A stretch of DNA of 64,000 nt from Nipponacmea schrenckii (lineage: Eukaryota; Mollusca; Gastropoda; Lottiidae), in the NCBI GenBank assembly GCA_030562195.1, contig JAUJPP010000003.1, positions 11,129,398 to 11,193,397 of the forward strand. Reading direction: 5' to 3'. Shown in pieces: positions 23,561-35,493 of the stretch. Within the stretch, counting starts at the first letter, position 1. The number at the start of each line of letters is the position of its first letter. The translations under genes and the position numbers were made by a program. Under the pieces are notes generated by a model. The model saw nothing but the letters and a program-made list of their open reading frames with translations, ran no database searches and was not told the origin of the DNA.

Positions 23561-24055
23561 AATGGCGAAGATACTGAGGGTATGTAACCTCTCAGCCATA
23601 AAGAATTTAGAGGTTAAAATGAATGAACAATTCACTAATCTACGAACAGAACTAAGTGAAGTCATGGAGGAATTGGCCTCGTACAAGAAAATTGAAGCTG
23701 AGTTTGACCTCTTAACAATCAAAAGTAAAACCATTCTAGCCAAGGTTAACAAAATAGACAACTCTTTCAAGTTAATAAATATCAAGTTATTACTTTTTAA
23801 AGGAACCGAAAACTGGACTGAGACCGAGGAGATAGTTAGAAACAGTACTGCAGATAGAAGCAGAAAGTGAGACTAGGAAAAACGAAGGTAAACTTCAGTA
23901 GGCCCATATGTGTACAGTTCAGCAGATTTAAACATAATCCGAGACTGTTCAGTGACGACAAAAGTGTAAATGATAGACCAGTTGTCATTAAAGAAGACTT
24001 TTCTGGGAAAGTCCGAAAAATTCGAACAAAACTTTACCCTACTAACATGCACTAA
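23550..24055 (+). pseudogene. LINE ORF1-like protein (coiled coil + RNA-binding type), broken
   Basis: The first frame (23550-23870) is rich in heptad-like leucines and charged residues ('MNEQFTNLRTELSEVMEELA'), a coiled coil as in L1 ORF1 trimers. A shifted second frame (23867-24055) contains 'RPICVQFSRFKHN' and 'KIRTKLYPTNMH'-like text (written RKIRTKLYP in the sequence). These recall the 'RPIivkF.rfkdr..vl' and 'R+.LyP' parts of ORF1 RNA-binding domains. ORF1 proteins package the LINE RNA. Stops and frameshifts make it inactive. The endonuclease/RT of the same element follow on the same strand. Confidence 0.6.
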
Positions 24056-24239
24056 GACTTGCAGGTGAACATGACAAAGTGTATATGAGATTTGACTCTA
24101 TAGTGATTGGGTCCAGAACATTTTCATATGATTTGAGTGATGATTGCATAATAGCTAGTGATGGTAAACCACTTCTCGATTGGATGAATGACTTTTAGCA
24201 ATTTGGCCAAGGCCCTGTTACATGTGATAGTGTAAATAC

Positions 24240-26620
24240 GTTAATTAATTTATTATCATGGAATGTTAATGGTCTGAAAAAGCATATTAACACAGATTTT
24301 ATCAGCTTTCTTAATAATTATGAAATTGTTGCTTTATATGAAACTTTTTGTAGAAAAGATGATGAATATTGTGATTTACTGAAAAGAAAAATGATTATAA
24401 TTCTTGTCAGAATGTACAAGGGCAAAGGGAGAGCATCTGGTGGCATAAGTGTTTATGTTAAAACTGAAATTAGTAAATTTGTTCTCATTTTGATAATGGT
24501 GTGTACTTCTTTTGTGATAAAGCTAGTGAAATTTTTGATAGAGATACTGTCTTGTGCTTTGTGTACATTCCACCAGAAAAATGTAGAATCTATGAGGTTG
24601 ATTGTCTGAATCAGATGGGATAGATATTTTAGAAAATAATTTAAATGAAATTATGTTAACCTTTAGTGATGTACAATTTCTAGTTGCAGGGGACTTAAAT
24701 GCACGAGTGGGAACAGAACAAGACTACACCCCCAAAATCAGTACTACCATCACCAATGTAGAGTATGAAAATGATTCTTTTTGTATTGAACGTACATCAA
24801 AGGACAAAGTTGTAAACAATTTTGGTAAATCTCTATTAGGACTGTGTCGGAATCTAGGTATTCAGATGCTAAATGGAAGAAAGTCTGATTCATGAGGTGA
24901 ATTTACATTCATGTCACACTTAAGAAAAAGATTTAATGACTATATTCTTGTGTCATCATGTCTATTTGAAAAAATTAACAATTTTTCAGAGTTAAACAAT
25001 GATACTTCTGACCATTTTCCTTTAAGCTACAACTTTAATTCTTTTGCTCATACAAAATCTTAATTAAAGTGAGAAAATGATGAATTGGGATTCCATTTCA
25101 AACGTTTCCAGAGACTTTTCATACTAAACTTAATGACATGCTATGTACTAACTTTTTGGAGTATTTTATAGAAAGCTTACATAATGGTGAAATAAATGGT
25201 GCTGTGAGCCAACTTACCCAATTGATTTCAGATGCTGCAAGCTCAAGTAACATTGCAGTTAATTACTTTACAAATGATGGTCAAAGCGAAACTCAACCAA
25301 TATGGTAGGATAATGATTGCGAGAAGGTGAGAAAACAAAAATTCAAACTTTTGGACAAATGGAGAGTTTCAAACTGTGAAGATGACCTTTTGGCATACAA
25401 GTCAAAAAATCGCCTCAAAGAACTATGTAGGGCGAAAAAAGATAACTCTGACTTTAAAGATATATCCAGTGTGTTACCACTTCAATCAAACACCACCATA
25501 GACTTATGGAAAGGACTTAGGAGAGCCTCAAGAGTGCGTCAAACTGTGAACAATAGTGTTTCCCCTGAGTTATGGTATAATCATTTCAATACTCTTTTTA
25601 ATCAAACCAAATTTGATGTTGATGAGTGTTTCAATGAGCTTTTTCGACTGCTTACGAACAAATCCTATAGAAGATGAGTACCTAAAGCACTCACTGGCAA
25701 TATTACTCCCCTTTCTCCATCAACTCTTTAACAGTCAGGGGTTTATCCATCAGCATGGTGTGAGGCTGTTATATTCCCTCTTCATAAACAAGGAAGTAAG
25801 AAGGACCCTGGATGCTATAGAGGAATTTCCTTACTGTCAGTTGTGGGGAAACTTTTTACTAAGATATTGAATAGCAGACTAATTGAGTGGGGGGGGGGGA
25901 TGCTACAGGAAAGTTTTATGAAGCCCAAGCAGGTTACAGACGTGGTTATAGTACAATTGATAATATTTTTATATTGCAGAGTCTGATTCAGAAATACCTA
26001 TCTAGGTGTAAAGGTCGCTTTTTCTGCTTATTCATTGATTTTTCTAAAGCGTTCGATAGTATCCAACACCATCTCTTAAGATAGGTATTGTTAAAGAATA
26101 ATATGAACCCCAAGATATTTAAGGTAATTTCGTCAATGTATGATCAATTGAAATCATGTGTCCAAACAGATAAACTGTCCTTATCAAATTATTTTGATTG
26201 TACTGTTGGAACAAGACAAGGTTGTATGATCAGTTCAATACTATTTTCTTTTTTCTTAAATGAATTATTAGATATGTTAAATGATGAGGAATGTAAGGGT
26301 ATATATGTAAATGAAGATGTTCAAAATATTTCATCACTTCTATATGCAGATGATATGACAGCAGTGGCAGATACTGTAGGTAGATTGCAAAAACAAATAG
26401 ACTGCATAAGTAAATTTTGCCAGCAATACAGGATGAAAATTAATATGGCCAAAACTAAAGTAGTTGTATTTAGTCGAGGAGGTACTTTAAAACATAATGA
26501 AAAATGGTACTATCAAGGGGAGGTAATTGAAAGTGTTTCCATGTACAAGTATTTGGGTCTTATAAACAATCTTTTACAGACATTATTCTTATTACAAAAG
26601 TTGAATAAAAGTCTTGGATT
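24240..26620 (+). pseudogene. Non-LTR retrotransposon (LINE) ORF2 relic: AP endonuclease + reverse transcriptase
   Basis: Shifted frames spell an APE-type endonuclease: 'LLSWNVNGLKKHI' (start), 'RASGGISVYVK', 'LVAGDLNARVG' and 'NDTSDHFPLSY' near 25000. A linker with Lys-rich helices follows (25327-25677). The reverse transcriptase then reads 'FCLFIDFSKAFDSIQHHLLR' (motif A), 'VGTRQGCMISSILFSFFLNE' (motif B), 'SLLYADDMTAVA' (catalytic YADD) and 'INMAKTKVVVF' (thumb entry). Several frameshifts and stops (for example at 24609, 24895, 25077 and 26082) show that it is dead. The 3' end is lost: at 26621 the sequence switches to the end of a Penelope-like element on the other strand. Confidence 0.8.
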
Positions 26621-27099
26621 TCGGGGAAGGGAGGGATTGAATCTCCCAAATGTACAGGCCTAGGGTGGAACAAATATCTTATTGAGAAATTGGGATCTGG
26701 ATCTGTTGGATGATTTTCTTCTCTTCTGATCTGAAATTAGAAAAAATAAAATAACTCGCCCGATGGGCGAGTAGTATAGTACCTATTAAGTACAGATTAT
26801 TTTTAGTTTGCTATGAACAAGGTTGTCATTTAAGTTCTGATTTTTTGAATATGCCACTATCATTTTCTGTTTATAGACATGAGGAAATTTCTCTTGAAGA
26901 CTCTTATAATGGGTTTGAACTATCTTACTTGCTTTATTACTGGTTGTATTAAATGGAACTACAAAGGGTGCTATGCCTACACTGTGGTGAAAATTTAAAT
27001 CCTATGGGTCTTGCTGTATTCAATGTCTCAATCCAATGGGCTTCTCTAGATTGACGGAATTTGGTAGTTTCATCTTCGGGCAAGTCGATTTCAATGCGC

Positions 27100-27477
27100 T
27101 CAATTGGGGTTAGGGTGAGATCGTCGTGAATGGTCGTCAAGATTGAAATGGTTAGAAACAGGCTTGTCTTTTTTTAATTTAATATCTGATCTGTGAGCAT
27201 TAAAACGAGTGCGTAATTTGTTATTTGTTTCCCCGATATATTGTTTGGGACATTTTTTACATGAAATTAAGTATATTACATTCGAGTTTTCACATGTTAG
27301 GTGCTCTTGGATCGGGTATCTTTTATTCGTAGAGTTACTTTGAAAATAATGCGTTTCTGATATAAAGGGACATGTTTTGCATATGGTTGACATACATGGG
27401 GCACTCCTTAAACCTGGATGCCCTTCGGCATAAAGTCTATTTTTAGCTGCTAACTGTGCTAATGTGGCCTTGTGCAA
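27100..27477 (-). pseudogene. PLE-A GIY-YIG endonuclease domain
   Basis: The frame contains a Cys-rich knuckle ('KTCPFISE' ... 'HLTCENSN'), then 'VIYLISCKKCPKQYIGETNN' and 'LRTRFNAHRSDIK'. This is the GIY-YIG arrangement of Penelope elements (here V-I-Y ... Q-Y-I-G, followed by the R...H helix). It is separated from the RT frame by a shift. Comparison with the sister copy at 41336-42070 shows that about 95 nt joining RT and endonuclease is deleted here. Confidence 0.85.
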
Positions 27478-28415
27478 ATTCGGTGAAATCGTAAAACTTG
27501 TGACTTAATAATTCCAGAAAATGTATGTTTTGGATGAAATGAGCTCTTATGCAAAAGTTGATGAGTGTCGGTTTCTTTGAAATATACTTTAATATCTAAT
27601 TTATTAGTCTCCGCTATGGAATCACCTTTAAAAACAGTAGTATCGAGAAAATCTATGCTTTTGTGACTGACGCTGGCTGTTAGTTTGATGGACGGGTGGT
27701 GGTTATTGAGGATTTCAAAAAATTGCCAAAATTGTTCTATGGAGTAAGTCCAAACCATGAAAATGTCATCTAAGAAGCGTCCATAGAAAAGTGGGTCAAA
27801 TGGACAAAGGGGTAATACCTCACGTTCCCACTCTGCGTAAGAAGGGGCGAATCGTTTGCCCATAGCTGTACCTGAGGTTTGTAGATATGTTTTACCATTA
27901 AACGTGAAATCATTGCGACTAAGACAAATCTCTAAAAGCTGTAGAATTGCATCGTCGGGTCTGTCTGGATCTGGGTTTCTATCAAAAGCTTTGCGAACTG
28001 CCATTAGGCCAGTAGTGTTGTCGATATTGGTGTACATAGAAGTTACGTCTATTGAAATTAGAATAGCATTTGAAGGGACTTTGAGGTTTTTTATTTTATT
28101 GACAAAGTCAGTTGTGTCCTTAAGGTAGGCTCGATGTTGACATGCTAGTGGTAGTAAGAAATGATCGATGTATTCTGACACTGCATAAGACTCACTACCA
28201 CAGTCAGAGATAATCGGGCGGCCTTTAGGGATTCTATTAGGCATTACCTTAGAGAGCCATGTCCGGTTGAGGGATCTAATATTGGCGTCAACAGCTGACG
28301 TTTTCATAGCTGGACGAATAAAACAATCCAATTCAGAGACTTTGCGCTTGAAGGTGAACGCAGGTTGACCTTGCAGTTGGAGGGTAAGGATTGCCAAATG
28401 GTGAAGACACTGCAA
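27459..28415 (-). pseudogene. PLE-A reverse transcriptase
   Basis: A 318-codon frame with the PLE RT motifs in order: 'GRPIISDCGSES' (RT2a), 'ISIDVTSMYTNID' (motif A), 'GTAMGKRFAPSYAEWE' (motif B), 'YGRFLDDIFMVW' (catalytic F-L-D-D) and 'SIDFLDTTVFKG'. Motif B lacks the 'NLFM' present in the sister copy, an internal deletion of four codons. The catalytic aspartates are kept, but the broken join to the endonuclease makes the copy non-autonomous. Confidence 0.85.
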
Positions 28416-28900
28416 AACCTGGAAGAATATCTTAACAAAGGGTTCTTCCTCCTTATGAGTGGGAACTGGTTGGCGTCTGTGGGTTGGTGTGCGTTTCTGA
28501 TATTGGTGAGGCCGGTGGTTATTTTTGGATGGGTAGGCTGTGTTGTGGGTAGGTCGATGGTTATCTCTGGATGAATAGGCAGTGTTGTGGGTAGGTCGTT
28601 GGTGTGGTGGGATATAAATGGCTTGATTGGTTGGTGGTCGGCGATTGGTAGATGGTAGAGGTCGATGGAATACTGGGCCGTTATAGGGTTCGTGATGTTG
28701 GTTTGGATGGCGATAAGTGTTGCATACACGTAACCTTGATCTGAAATTCTATTTAGTGTTTCATGGAATTCCACGTTTCTGTACAATAAAACACACAGAT
28801 ATAAGTTGGAAATAAATAAATTGGTATTTATTAAAACTGTTCGATTCATAAGTTTCACCAATATTAAACTGGTTGTGAAGTATGGCGCTATCCAATTCAT
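28304..28900 (-). pseudogene. PLE-A 5' leader frame, low complexity
   Basis: The frame begins near the element's 5' end. It contains a twice-repeated Thr/Pro/His-rich block ('PTTLPIHPEITIDLPTTQ' and a variant). It overlaps the RT frame's 5' end in another phase. The usual N-terminal PLE domain seen in copies B and C ('LSKGL', 'ADKGK') is not recognisable, so the N-terminal part is probably deleted. Confidence 0.4.
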
Positions 28901-29580
28901 ATTTTACATTTATATAGAATCATTGAATATTGGATCCGGATCTTTACAAATAAAACTGGCTTAGTATACGAAATTTATATACATTTAATGAAACAAGCTA
29001 ATCATGGCGTGAAAAATTGGGCATTCAATATAAAATCCTGCTTAGTGAATTTAGATCTGTTCGATATTTGGAATGATTAATTTGATTTGAACTTGTCAAA
29101 AACTTATTTACAACTTTATTCAAACGTGGTATCATGATGTTGAAAATTCTAATAAGTTACACTTTTATTTTAATTTTTTTGAAGAATGCTCAGTGCAACA
29201 TATTTAGAAGTACTTACAGATGTCAAATTCAGAAATGTTTTATGCAAATTTAGAGGGGGTCATTAAAATTAAATGTGTAAACTGCACAAAATTAAAAAAA
29301 TTCCTGAAGAAAAAAGAACTTGCTTAATTTTACAATCTTATGAGGACTAAATCAACTATTAAGATAAAGAATCTATCCAGATACATCTTTTATGTCAGGA
29401 AAACTAGAGAACATTTCAGAAGTATGTACTATTTATAGATTTTATTTCACTAATCATGGGTTGATATCAATATGATGTAAGTACATTTATGTTGCATTTT
29501 ATGAATTAATATATAAATTTATATGTTATAATTCAAACACATAAATTAATCTAAATCTGAATTTAATATTTCTTACTTTA
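28901..29580. other. No gene seen
   Basis: Very AT-rich spacer between two PLEs on opposite strands. No open frame, terminal repeat or target duplication was identified. Confidence 0.5.
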
Positions 29581-29820
29581 CATATGGAGATGTGGCAATA
29601 CAAACAGGTAATAAGATAAATAGACTTGAGCACAGACATACTCAGCTGAATAACAACGTTACTTTTTTACTAAGATGCAGAGACAAAAATGTCATACCTA
29701 AAGGTCTACTCATTAAGTCACCTGTTAACTCTGAAGCTGCTAAGAAGATCATAACTCAAGCACCACCGGAAAGATAAACATAGAATATCTGCAGAGATAC
29801 AACAATCACAGCATCAATTA

Positions 29821-30465
29821 ATGACTCTACTTAATGATAATGATTACGCCACTTTTTCCGCACTGTCAACCACCACCAATTTTAAACAACGTGAGAAAAT
29901 TAAGAATAAACAAATGAAGAAGTTCCAGCATCTAATTCAGAAACAAGAAAAACCGAAACAACAGAATGAGAACAGTAACCAGCAACTTACCAATGATTAC
30001 CTCACCAAAACCGTATATAACATGAGTAAAAAAGAATTAACCGACCACCAAATTACACTGTTATCCAAAGGACTCAAATTCATCCCAACTATGTCACCAA
30101 AGAATCATGACCATTTTAATAAGAATACTAAGAAACAACCTAACAATCTGAAGCGTGAAGAACTGGAAGCCATAAAACAACTCAGAGCTGACAAAACAAT
30201 AACCATAGTACCAGCCGATAAAGGTAAAGCCGCAGTCATTCTTGATACCAATGAATACCATACCACCGTCCATAATCTTCTTGATGACGACACAACATTT
30301 CGCCGTATTAGGAAAGACCCCACCAACACCCATGAAACTAAGCTTACCAAAATCCTGAAACAGCTGAAAGACAACAATGAGATCTCCAACAACCAATTCC
30401 ATCAACTGAAGCCATGTCATCCTAAATCGCCGTACGCCAGGGGAACCATTAAAATTCATAAAGAT
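29821..30465 (+). pseudogene. PLE-B N-terminal domain and start of RT
   Basis: Open for more than 200 codons. The Lys/Gln-rich N-terminus leads into 'ITLLSKGLKFIPT', then 'ADKTITIVPADKGKAAVIL', 'HTTVHNLLDDDTTF' and 'YARGTIKIHK'. These are the conserved pre-RT and RT1 motifs of PLEs. Translation then runs into the pearl-like insertion. Confidence 0.8.
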
Positions 30466-31777
30466 AGCTTGCCAGGCAAGGTAACATACGCCCACTGGCA
30501 GCATTGAATTTGAAAAATAAATAGAGCAATGACTCAAAAACATTCACTAAATGGATATTGAAGTCAAGGGCAAAAACTCAAAAACACCAAGTTTCATCAA
30601 AATCCATTGAAAATTATAGCTTCTATTGAACCCACAATAAAATTTTGACACAATCTTACTAAGTCAAGGCCAATAACTAAAAAACTGTTCATCGCAAAAT
30701 CTTCAAATTCGAACGTGACCGTTGTCTTATCAATTCCAATGCTCACACCAAGTTTCATTTAAATCCATTGAAAATTGTAGCTTCTATTTTGTCTACAACA
30801 AATATAGAGGCAGGGGCAATAACTCCAAAACTGTTTATCGCAAAATCGTCCAAATCGAACTTGACCGCCCTCTTATCAATTCCAATGCTCATACCAAGTT
30901 TCATTAAAATCCATAGATAATTGTAGTTTCTATAGTGTCTACAGAAAATGAATTTTTACGCAATTTTACTTTGTCAAGGGCAATTACTCATAAACTATTC
31001 ATCAAAAAATCGTCAAATTTGAATTTCTGATAAAAACTGTAGCCTATATCGTGGATATAACCAAAATTTGACGCGTTTTTACTAAGTCAAGGGCAATAAA
31101 TCAAAATCTGTTCATTCGATAATTTCCATTTTGGAACTTGACCGAGATATCATCAATATATACATGTATACCAAGTTTCATTAAGATCGGATAAAAACTG
31201 TAGCCTCTATCGTGGATACAACCCTAATTTGATGCGTTTTTACTAAGTCAAGGCAATAACTCAAAATCCGTTCATGCAATGATTTCCATTTTTGACCTTG
31301 ATAGAAATATCATCAATATATACATGTATACCAAGTTTCATTAAGATCGGCTAAAAACTGTAGCCTCTATCGTGGATACAACCCAAATTTGACGCGTTTT
31401 TGCTAAGTCAAGGGTAATAACTCAAAAACCGTTCATGCGATAATTTCCATTTTCGAACTTGACCGAGATATCATCAATATATACATGTATACCAAGTTTC
31501 ATTAAGATCGGATAAAAACTGTAGCCTCTATTGTGGATACAACCCAAATTTGACGCGTTTTTACTAAGTCAAGTGCAATAACTCAAAAACCGTTCATGCG
31601 ATAATTGCCATTTTCGAACTTGACTGAGATATCATCAATATATACATGTATACCAAGTTTCATTAAGATCGGATAAAAACTGTAGCCTCTATCGTGGATA
31701 CAACAAATGTGGACGGACGGACGGACGGACAGGGGCGACGGCAATATACGTCCACATTTCCATGTGGGCGTATAAAA
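30463..31777 (+). mobile_element. Pearl-like element with ~161-bp core repeats, inserted in PLE-B
   Basis: Left end: GATAGCTTGCCAGGCAAGGT (palindrome TTGCCAGGCAA), then ATACGCCCAC. Right end: (GGAC)n at 31713-31730, 'ggggcgacggcaatatacg' and ATGTGGGCGTATA. The core holds degenerate 120-160-bp units, then about four regular units of 160-161 bp whose marker 'tacatgtataccaagtttcattaag' starts at 31161, 31321, 31482 and 31643. Subterminal inverted repeats, a palindrome, an ACGG-type microsatellite and 160-bp cores are the described architecture of pearl/HINE elements in bivalves. No protein is encoded. Confidence 0.75.
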
Positions 31778-31779
31778 AT

Positions 31780-32412
31780 CCTTATAAAGCCCGTCTTCTG
31801 ATTTGCAGCATGGATTCTGTTTTTTATCGTATCGCTAAACATCTCTTTAAACTTTTAAAGCCACTAGCTAAAACTGCCAAATCATTCATTAAAAACTCAA
31901 ATGAATTCTGCGAAATAATTAAAGAAATAGAAAACCCAGGGCAGATCATTTCATACGACGTTGTTGACCTTTTTACAAATATACCAAAAAATGAAGCTGT
32001 TGAAATCTTGAAAAACAAACTAGAAAACCTAACAGAACCATTGGATACCAAACTCACAATATTGAGCATTGTCGAATTGGCTGAAACTATTGTTAATTCC
32101 ACATATTTTACCTGGAACATGGATCATTACGAACAGGTCCAGGGATTACCAATGGGTAGCCCCTTATCACCACTATTAGCAGAAATATTCATGGAATTTT
32201 TTGAAGAGAAAGCCTCACCTGTTAAACCAACCAACGGGTATAGGAAGGTTGATGACACACAGGTCATATTGCAAGCTGAAGATGAACCAAATCAACTACT
32301 TGACCATCTAAACAAACAACACGACAGAATTAAGTTCACAATGGAATCGCAAACTGACATTGGAATACCCTTCCTTGACCTAAATATCTCAACTTTTAAA
32401 GCCACTAGCTAA
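31780..32412 (+). pseudogene. PLE-B reverse transcriptase core
   Basis: Motifs: 'SMDSVFYRIAKHLFKLLKPL', 'ISYDVVDLFTNIP' (motif A, D present), 'QGLPMGSPLSPLLAEIFME' (motif B), 'YRKVDDTQVI' (catalytic -V-D-D-) and 'IGIPFLDLNIS'. The frame then breaks in a duplicated segment at 32348-32465, and the true continuation follows ('RKDNQLITTIYRKPTHTNQY' is readable after 32466). Confidence 0.85.
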
Positions 32413-32674
32413 AGTTCACTGACAAACTGACATTGGAATACCCTTCCTTGACCTAAATATCTCAAGGAAAGATAACCAGCTGATCACCACCATATACAGG
32501 AAACCTACCCATACCAATCAATATATTAATTTCCACTCCAACCATAGGTACAATATAAAAACAGCCATCATCTCAACCCTTGTCAACAGAGCTATCAAGA
32601 TTTGTCACCCATCTGAACTTCAGACTGAACTCAACTTCATTACCGACACCTTATGCCAGCTCAACCACTACCCA

Positions 32675-33220
32675 ATGCCAATGGTATCCAAAATCATTAA
32701 AAAATGTGTAAACAAGAAACCTGATGAAGTCAAAGTTAAACCAGACAACTCCGCCATCTGGGTTAAAATCCCATTCATAGGACCCACATCTTACCAAATA
32801 CGCAGAATACTCAAACAGAGTGGTATAGAAACAGTATTTAAGTACAACAAGACGCTAAAAGATCTCCTTGGTGCCAATGGAAAGGCAGCTACAAGTGATC
32901 CTTATCAAACCAAAGGATGTGTTTACCAACTTACTTGCTCGTGTGGTGAACAATATATTGGTGAATCAAAGAGACCACTTCAAAAGAGACTGAAGGAACA
33001 TTTCTCAAAGGTCAGCACAAATAAATCGGCACTCCACCTACACCTAATGGACAACCCACGCCACAGATGCCTAAACAGCAACACGAAAATTTTAGCTTCC
33101 AGTATAACAAACAAGACTGAAAGAAAACTTCATGAAGCCATCAACATAAAAAGATTTAATCCTAAACTAAATTTTGACCCTGATCTTTACATTCCCAAAG
33201 CTTATGACATTTTAATATAA
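32675..33220 (+). pseudogene. PLE-B C-terminal part with GIY-YIG endonuclease
   Basis: The frame contains 'WVKIPFIGPTSYQIRRILKQ', 'TKGCVYQLTCSCGEQYIGES' and 'PLQKRLKEHF'. This is the PLE linker followed by the GIY-YIG nuclease (V-Y-Q ... Q-Y-I-G-E-S) and its R/H helix. It differs from the A/C lineage version ('QYIGET'). The frame reaches a stop at about 33218. Confidence 0.85.
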
Positions 33221-33763
33221 TTTAATATTTAATGAATAGAATAATTAATAATAATAAATTATTAAACTTGTAACTGTAGTTTTCATAACTCTGGATTAGT
33301 CAGTGGCTTCATAATTAGCTTCCAGTATAACAAACAAGACTGAAAGAAAACTTCATGAAGCCATCAACATAAAAAGATTTAATCCTAAACTAAATTTTGA
33401 CCCTTATCTTTACATTCCCAAAGCTTATGACATTTTAATATAATTTAATATTTAATGAATAGAATAATTAATAATAATAAATTATTAAACTTGTAACTGT
33501 AGTTTTCATAACTCTGGATTAGTCAGTGGCTTCATAATTAGCTTCCAGTATAACAAACAAGACTGAAAGAAAACTTCATGAAGCCATCAACATAAAAAGA
33601 TTTAATCCTAAACTAAATTTTGACCCTGATCTTTACATTCCCAAAGCTTATGACATTTTAATATAATTTAATATTTAATGAATAGAATAATTAATAATAA
33701 TAAATTATTAAACTTGTAACTGTAGTTTTCATAACTCTGGATTAGTCAGTGGCTTCATAATTG
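33095..33763 (+). repeat. Three-fold 223-bp tandem repeat of the PLE-B 3' end
   Basis: Units 33095-33317, 33318-33540 and 33541-33763 each begin GCTTCCAGTATAACAAACAA. Each includes the last ~125 nt of the nuclease frame, its stop and a short AT-rich 3' UTR, up to 'cagtggcttcataatt'. The units are almost identical (for example 'ccctgatct' versus 'cccttatct' in unit 2). The exact 223-bp period with near identity points to recent slippage or to repeated priming during insertion. Confidence 0.95.
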
Positions 33764-34700
33764 TTTTTAGTCTTTGTATGTGTTAATCTTTAATCTTACA
33801 TCTATCAACTCCTTTAATGGTTTCATCCTTTAATCTGATTGCTAATTGTTGTTTTCACCATAGTAGAAGGGGGAGGGGGGTCATGGGTGTCAATGTTAAG
33901 ATTTTAACATGAGACATATATTTGTGCTCAGTTGTTAATGTCATTATGTAGAACGATAAGAGGATACTTATTGAAACGTTGCAGTATTAATAAACAATAG
34001 TTATAACTAAGAAGAAGACTTTATGGATTACATGTACCAACTATTAAATGCCATTCAAGGATGACCATAATTTATAAATTGTACCCAAATGCGAACATGT
34101 GTAATTTGTTATATCACCTCCTCAATTTACATGCAGCCTTGAGATATACTAAGGAAGGATAATATTAATGCGGACTGTGAAGCAAACTTGCAATAATTAT
34201 AGTAATAGCAACTGTGTATAATAATGTCTGCTATTTTAAAAGTCGATTTACTGGAACTAATTTACCTAATACTTCATTACTGATATAGACCACTTGTCAC
34301 ATTGATCTTAGAAATGGTTTACTAGAATTTAAAAACACTGCTGAATCAATGGTTCTTTGGTTCTTTAGTCACTTCGTGTGCTCACTATAAGCTTTAAATA
34401 AACAAGGAGTAAATGGTTTAGTGCTAACATTGTTCAAAACCTTGGCCGAATTGTATTGAGCAAAGATCGTTTATTGTAAATTCATCATCACGAGGTGGTA
34501 AAAATCTCAATATTCAGAAATAACATTCTTTTTTTTTTTTTCGTAGGTCGACAATTGTTTACTTCAATTTATGAATACCATACCAAAACCTACAGAAATG
34601 CGTCCATGAACTTATCTGAATGTTTTAACTTAAAAAAAGCCTACCATTAATTTTTATACGCCAAAACTATTTTAAAAACTAACGTAAATTTAATGGATCA
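33764..34700. other. No gene seen; downstream flank of PLE-B
   Basis: AT-rich. A G-rich run ('gggggaggggggtcatggg' near 33870) and a poly-T at 34530 are the only notable items. Confidence 0.45.
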
Positions 34701-34713
34701 TGAAGTGCCTTGT

Positions 34714-35090
34714 TAGTACCGTAAAAACATTTATTATTCTAATCGCCAAATTAAATGATATTATATAAGATAATTTGTAACCAAATGAAGGGAAACAGTC
34801 AAGATATAAGCCAAGTTGCCAGTCCTAACTATTTCATTCTGGAAATTTAATAAGGACCTCTAAAAACAGCATGATAATAATTTGTCATTATTGACTGTCC
34901 TACATATTTCTAGATACCAAGACCCGGAGCTTGTTGATGTAGCTCCTATGTCTCGTTTGGGCTTCTTTAATGTTAGTTTATGATCCTTATAGGCTGTCCT
35001 AGATATCGTAGACTGAGACTCAGACCACACACCTGCCTGGTTTAATCTCAACCAGAATCTACTTTTTTCCCTTCCTCATCAATGATCAAA
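34714..35090 (+). repeat. Non-coding tandem duplication, unit 1 (internally shortened)
   Basis: Aligns by eye with 35494-36063. Shared words include 'gtaaccaaatgaaggga', 'ccaagttgccagtcct', 'atttcattctggaaattta' and 'acacacctgcctggtttaatctcaaccagaatctac'. About 200 bp present in unit 2 is absent here. Function and origin unknown. Confidence 0.75.
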
Positions 35091-35493
35091 AGTGATAAGG
35101 AGGGGGTCTAAATTTTAACTATATAATTTCTTTTGTTGCAAAATATAATACATGTAAAGAAGAAAAAACCCGAATTTGTTCCTTAACTTTTCTATCTTCT
35201 ACCAGTGTTTGAATGAAATAAAAGTTAATAATAAGGAGAAAGACAGTATATTTACGCTAGAAATTGTGACAGAGTAGAATCAATCCTCAGATGTTCCTTT
35301 ATACAACAATGATAAAGCTAAATATTTTATTTTTAATATATTTTTACTTTGTCTTGTAAAGCGGAGTCAATTTAAATTCTTAAAGAAGGATTTTCTGTGT
35401 CTGAGACTAGATTTTTCTGAGAAACACCCTTTAAAGTACCAGATGATCAAGTGTAGTGACTTGTATAATTTCATGAAGCTTTGCACAAAACCC

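Larger units (their letters stand above)
26621..28900 (-). mobile_element. Penelope-like element A (GIY-YIG type), full-length but decayed
   Basis: On the minus strand, from 28900 downward, the element has a low-complexity Thr/Pro/His/Ile-rich leader, a PLE reverse transcriptase, a GIY-YIG endonuclease and a 3' tail of about 480 bp that begins near 27100 and ends at CCCTCCCTTCCCCGA (26621). Copies of this tail recur at 40372, 40816 and 48904. PLEs prime at nicked or telomeric DNA and often leave partial head-to-tail copies. It directly abuts the broken 3' side of the LINE on the other strand. Confidence 0.85.
29592..33220 (+). mobile_element. Penelope-like element B, split by a pearl-like insertion
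   Basis: Frames in order on the + strand: an N-terminal segment 29592-29777 ('TFLLRCRDKNVIPKGL', typical PLE leader), an N-terminal RT-associated domain 29821-30465 ('LLSKGLKFIPT', 'IVPADKGKAAVILDTNEYH', 'PYARGTIKIHK'), a pearl-like insertion 30463-31777, then RT 31780-32412 and the GIY-YIG part 32675-33220. The RT resumes exactly where it was cut ('KIHK' | 'NPYKARLL'). Two separate PLE lineages (A/C and B) are therefore present in this window. Confidence 0.85.

Noticed and set aside
32700..32740. Hammerhead ribozyme core (CTGATGA) in a PLE
   Set aside because: PLEs can carry hammerheads, but this CTGATGA lies inside the nuclease-linker coding frame. I found no partner GAAA with matching stems, and no such core in the PLE tails.
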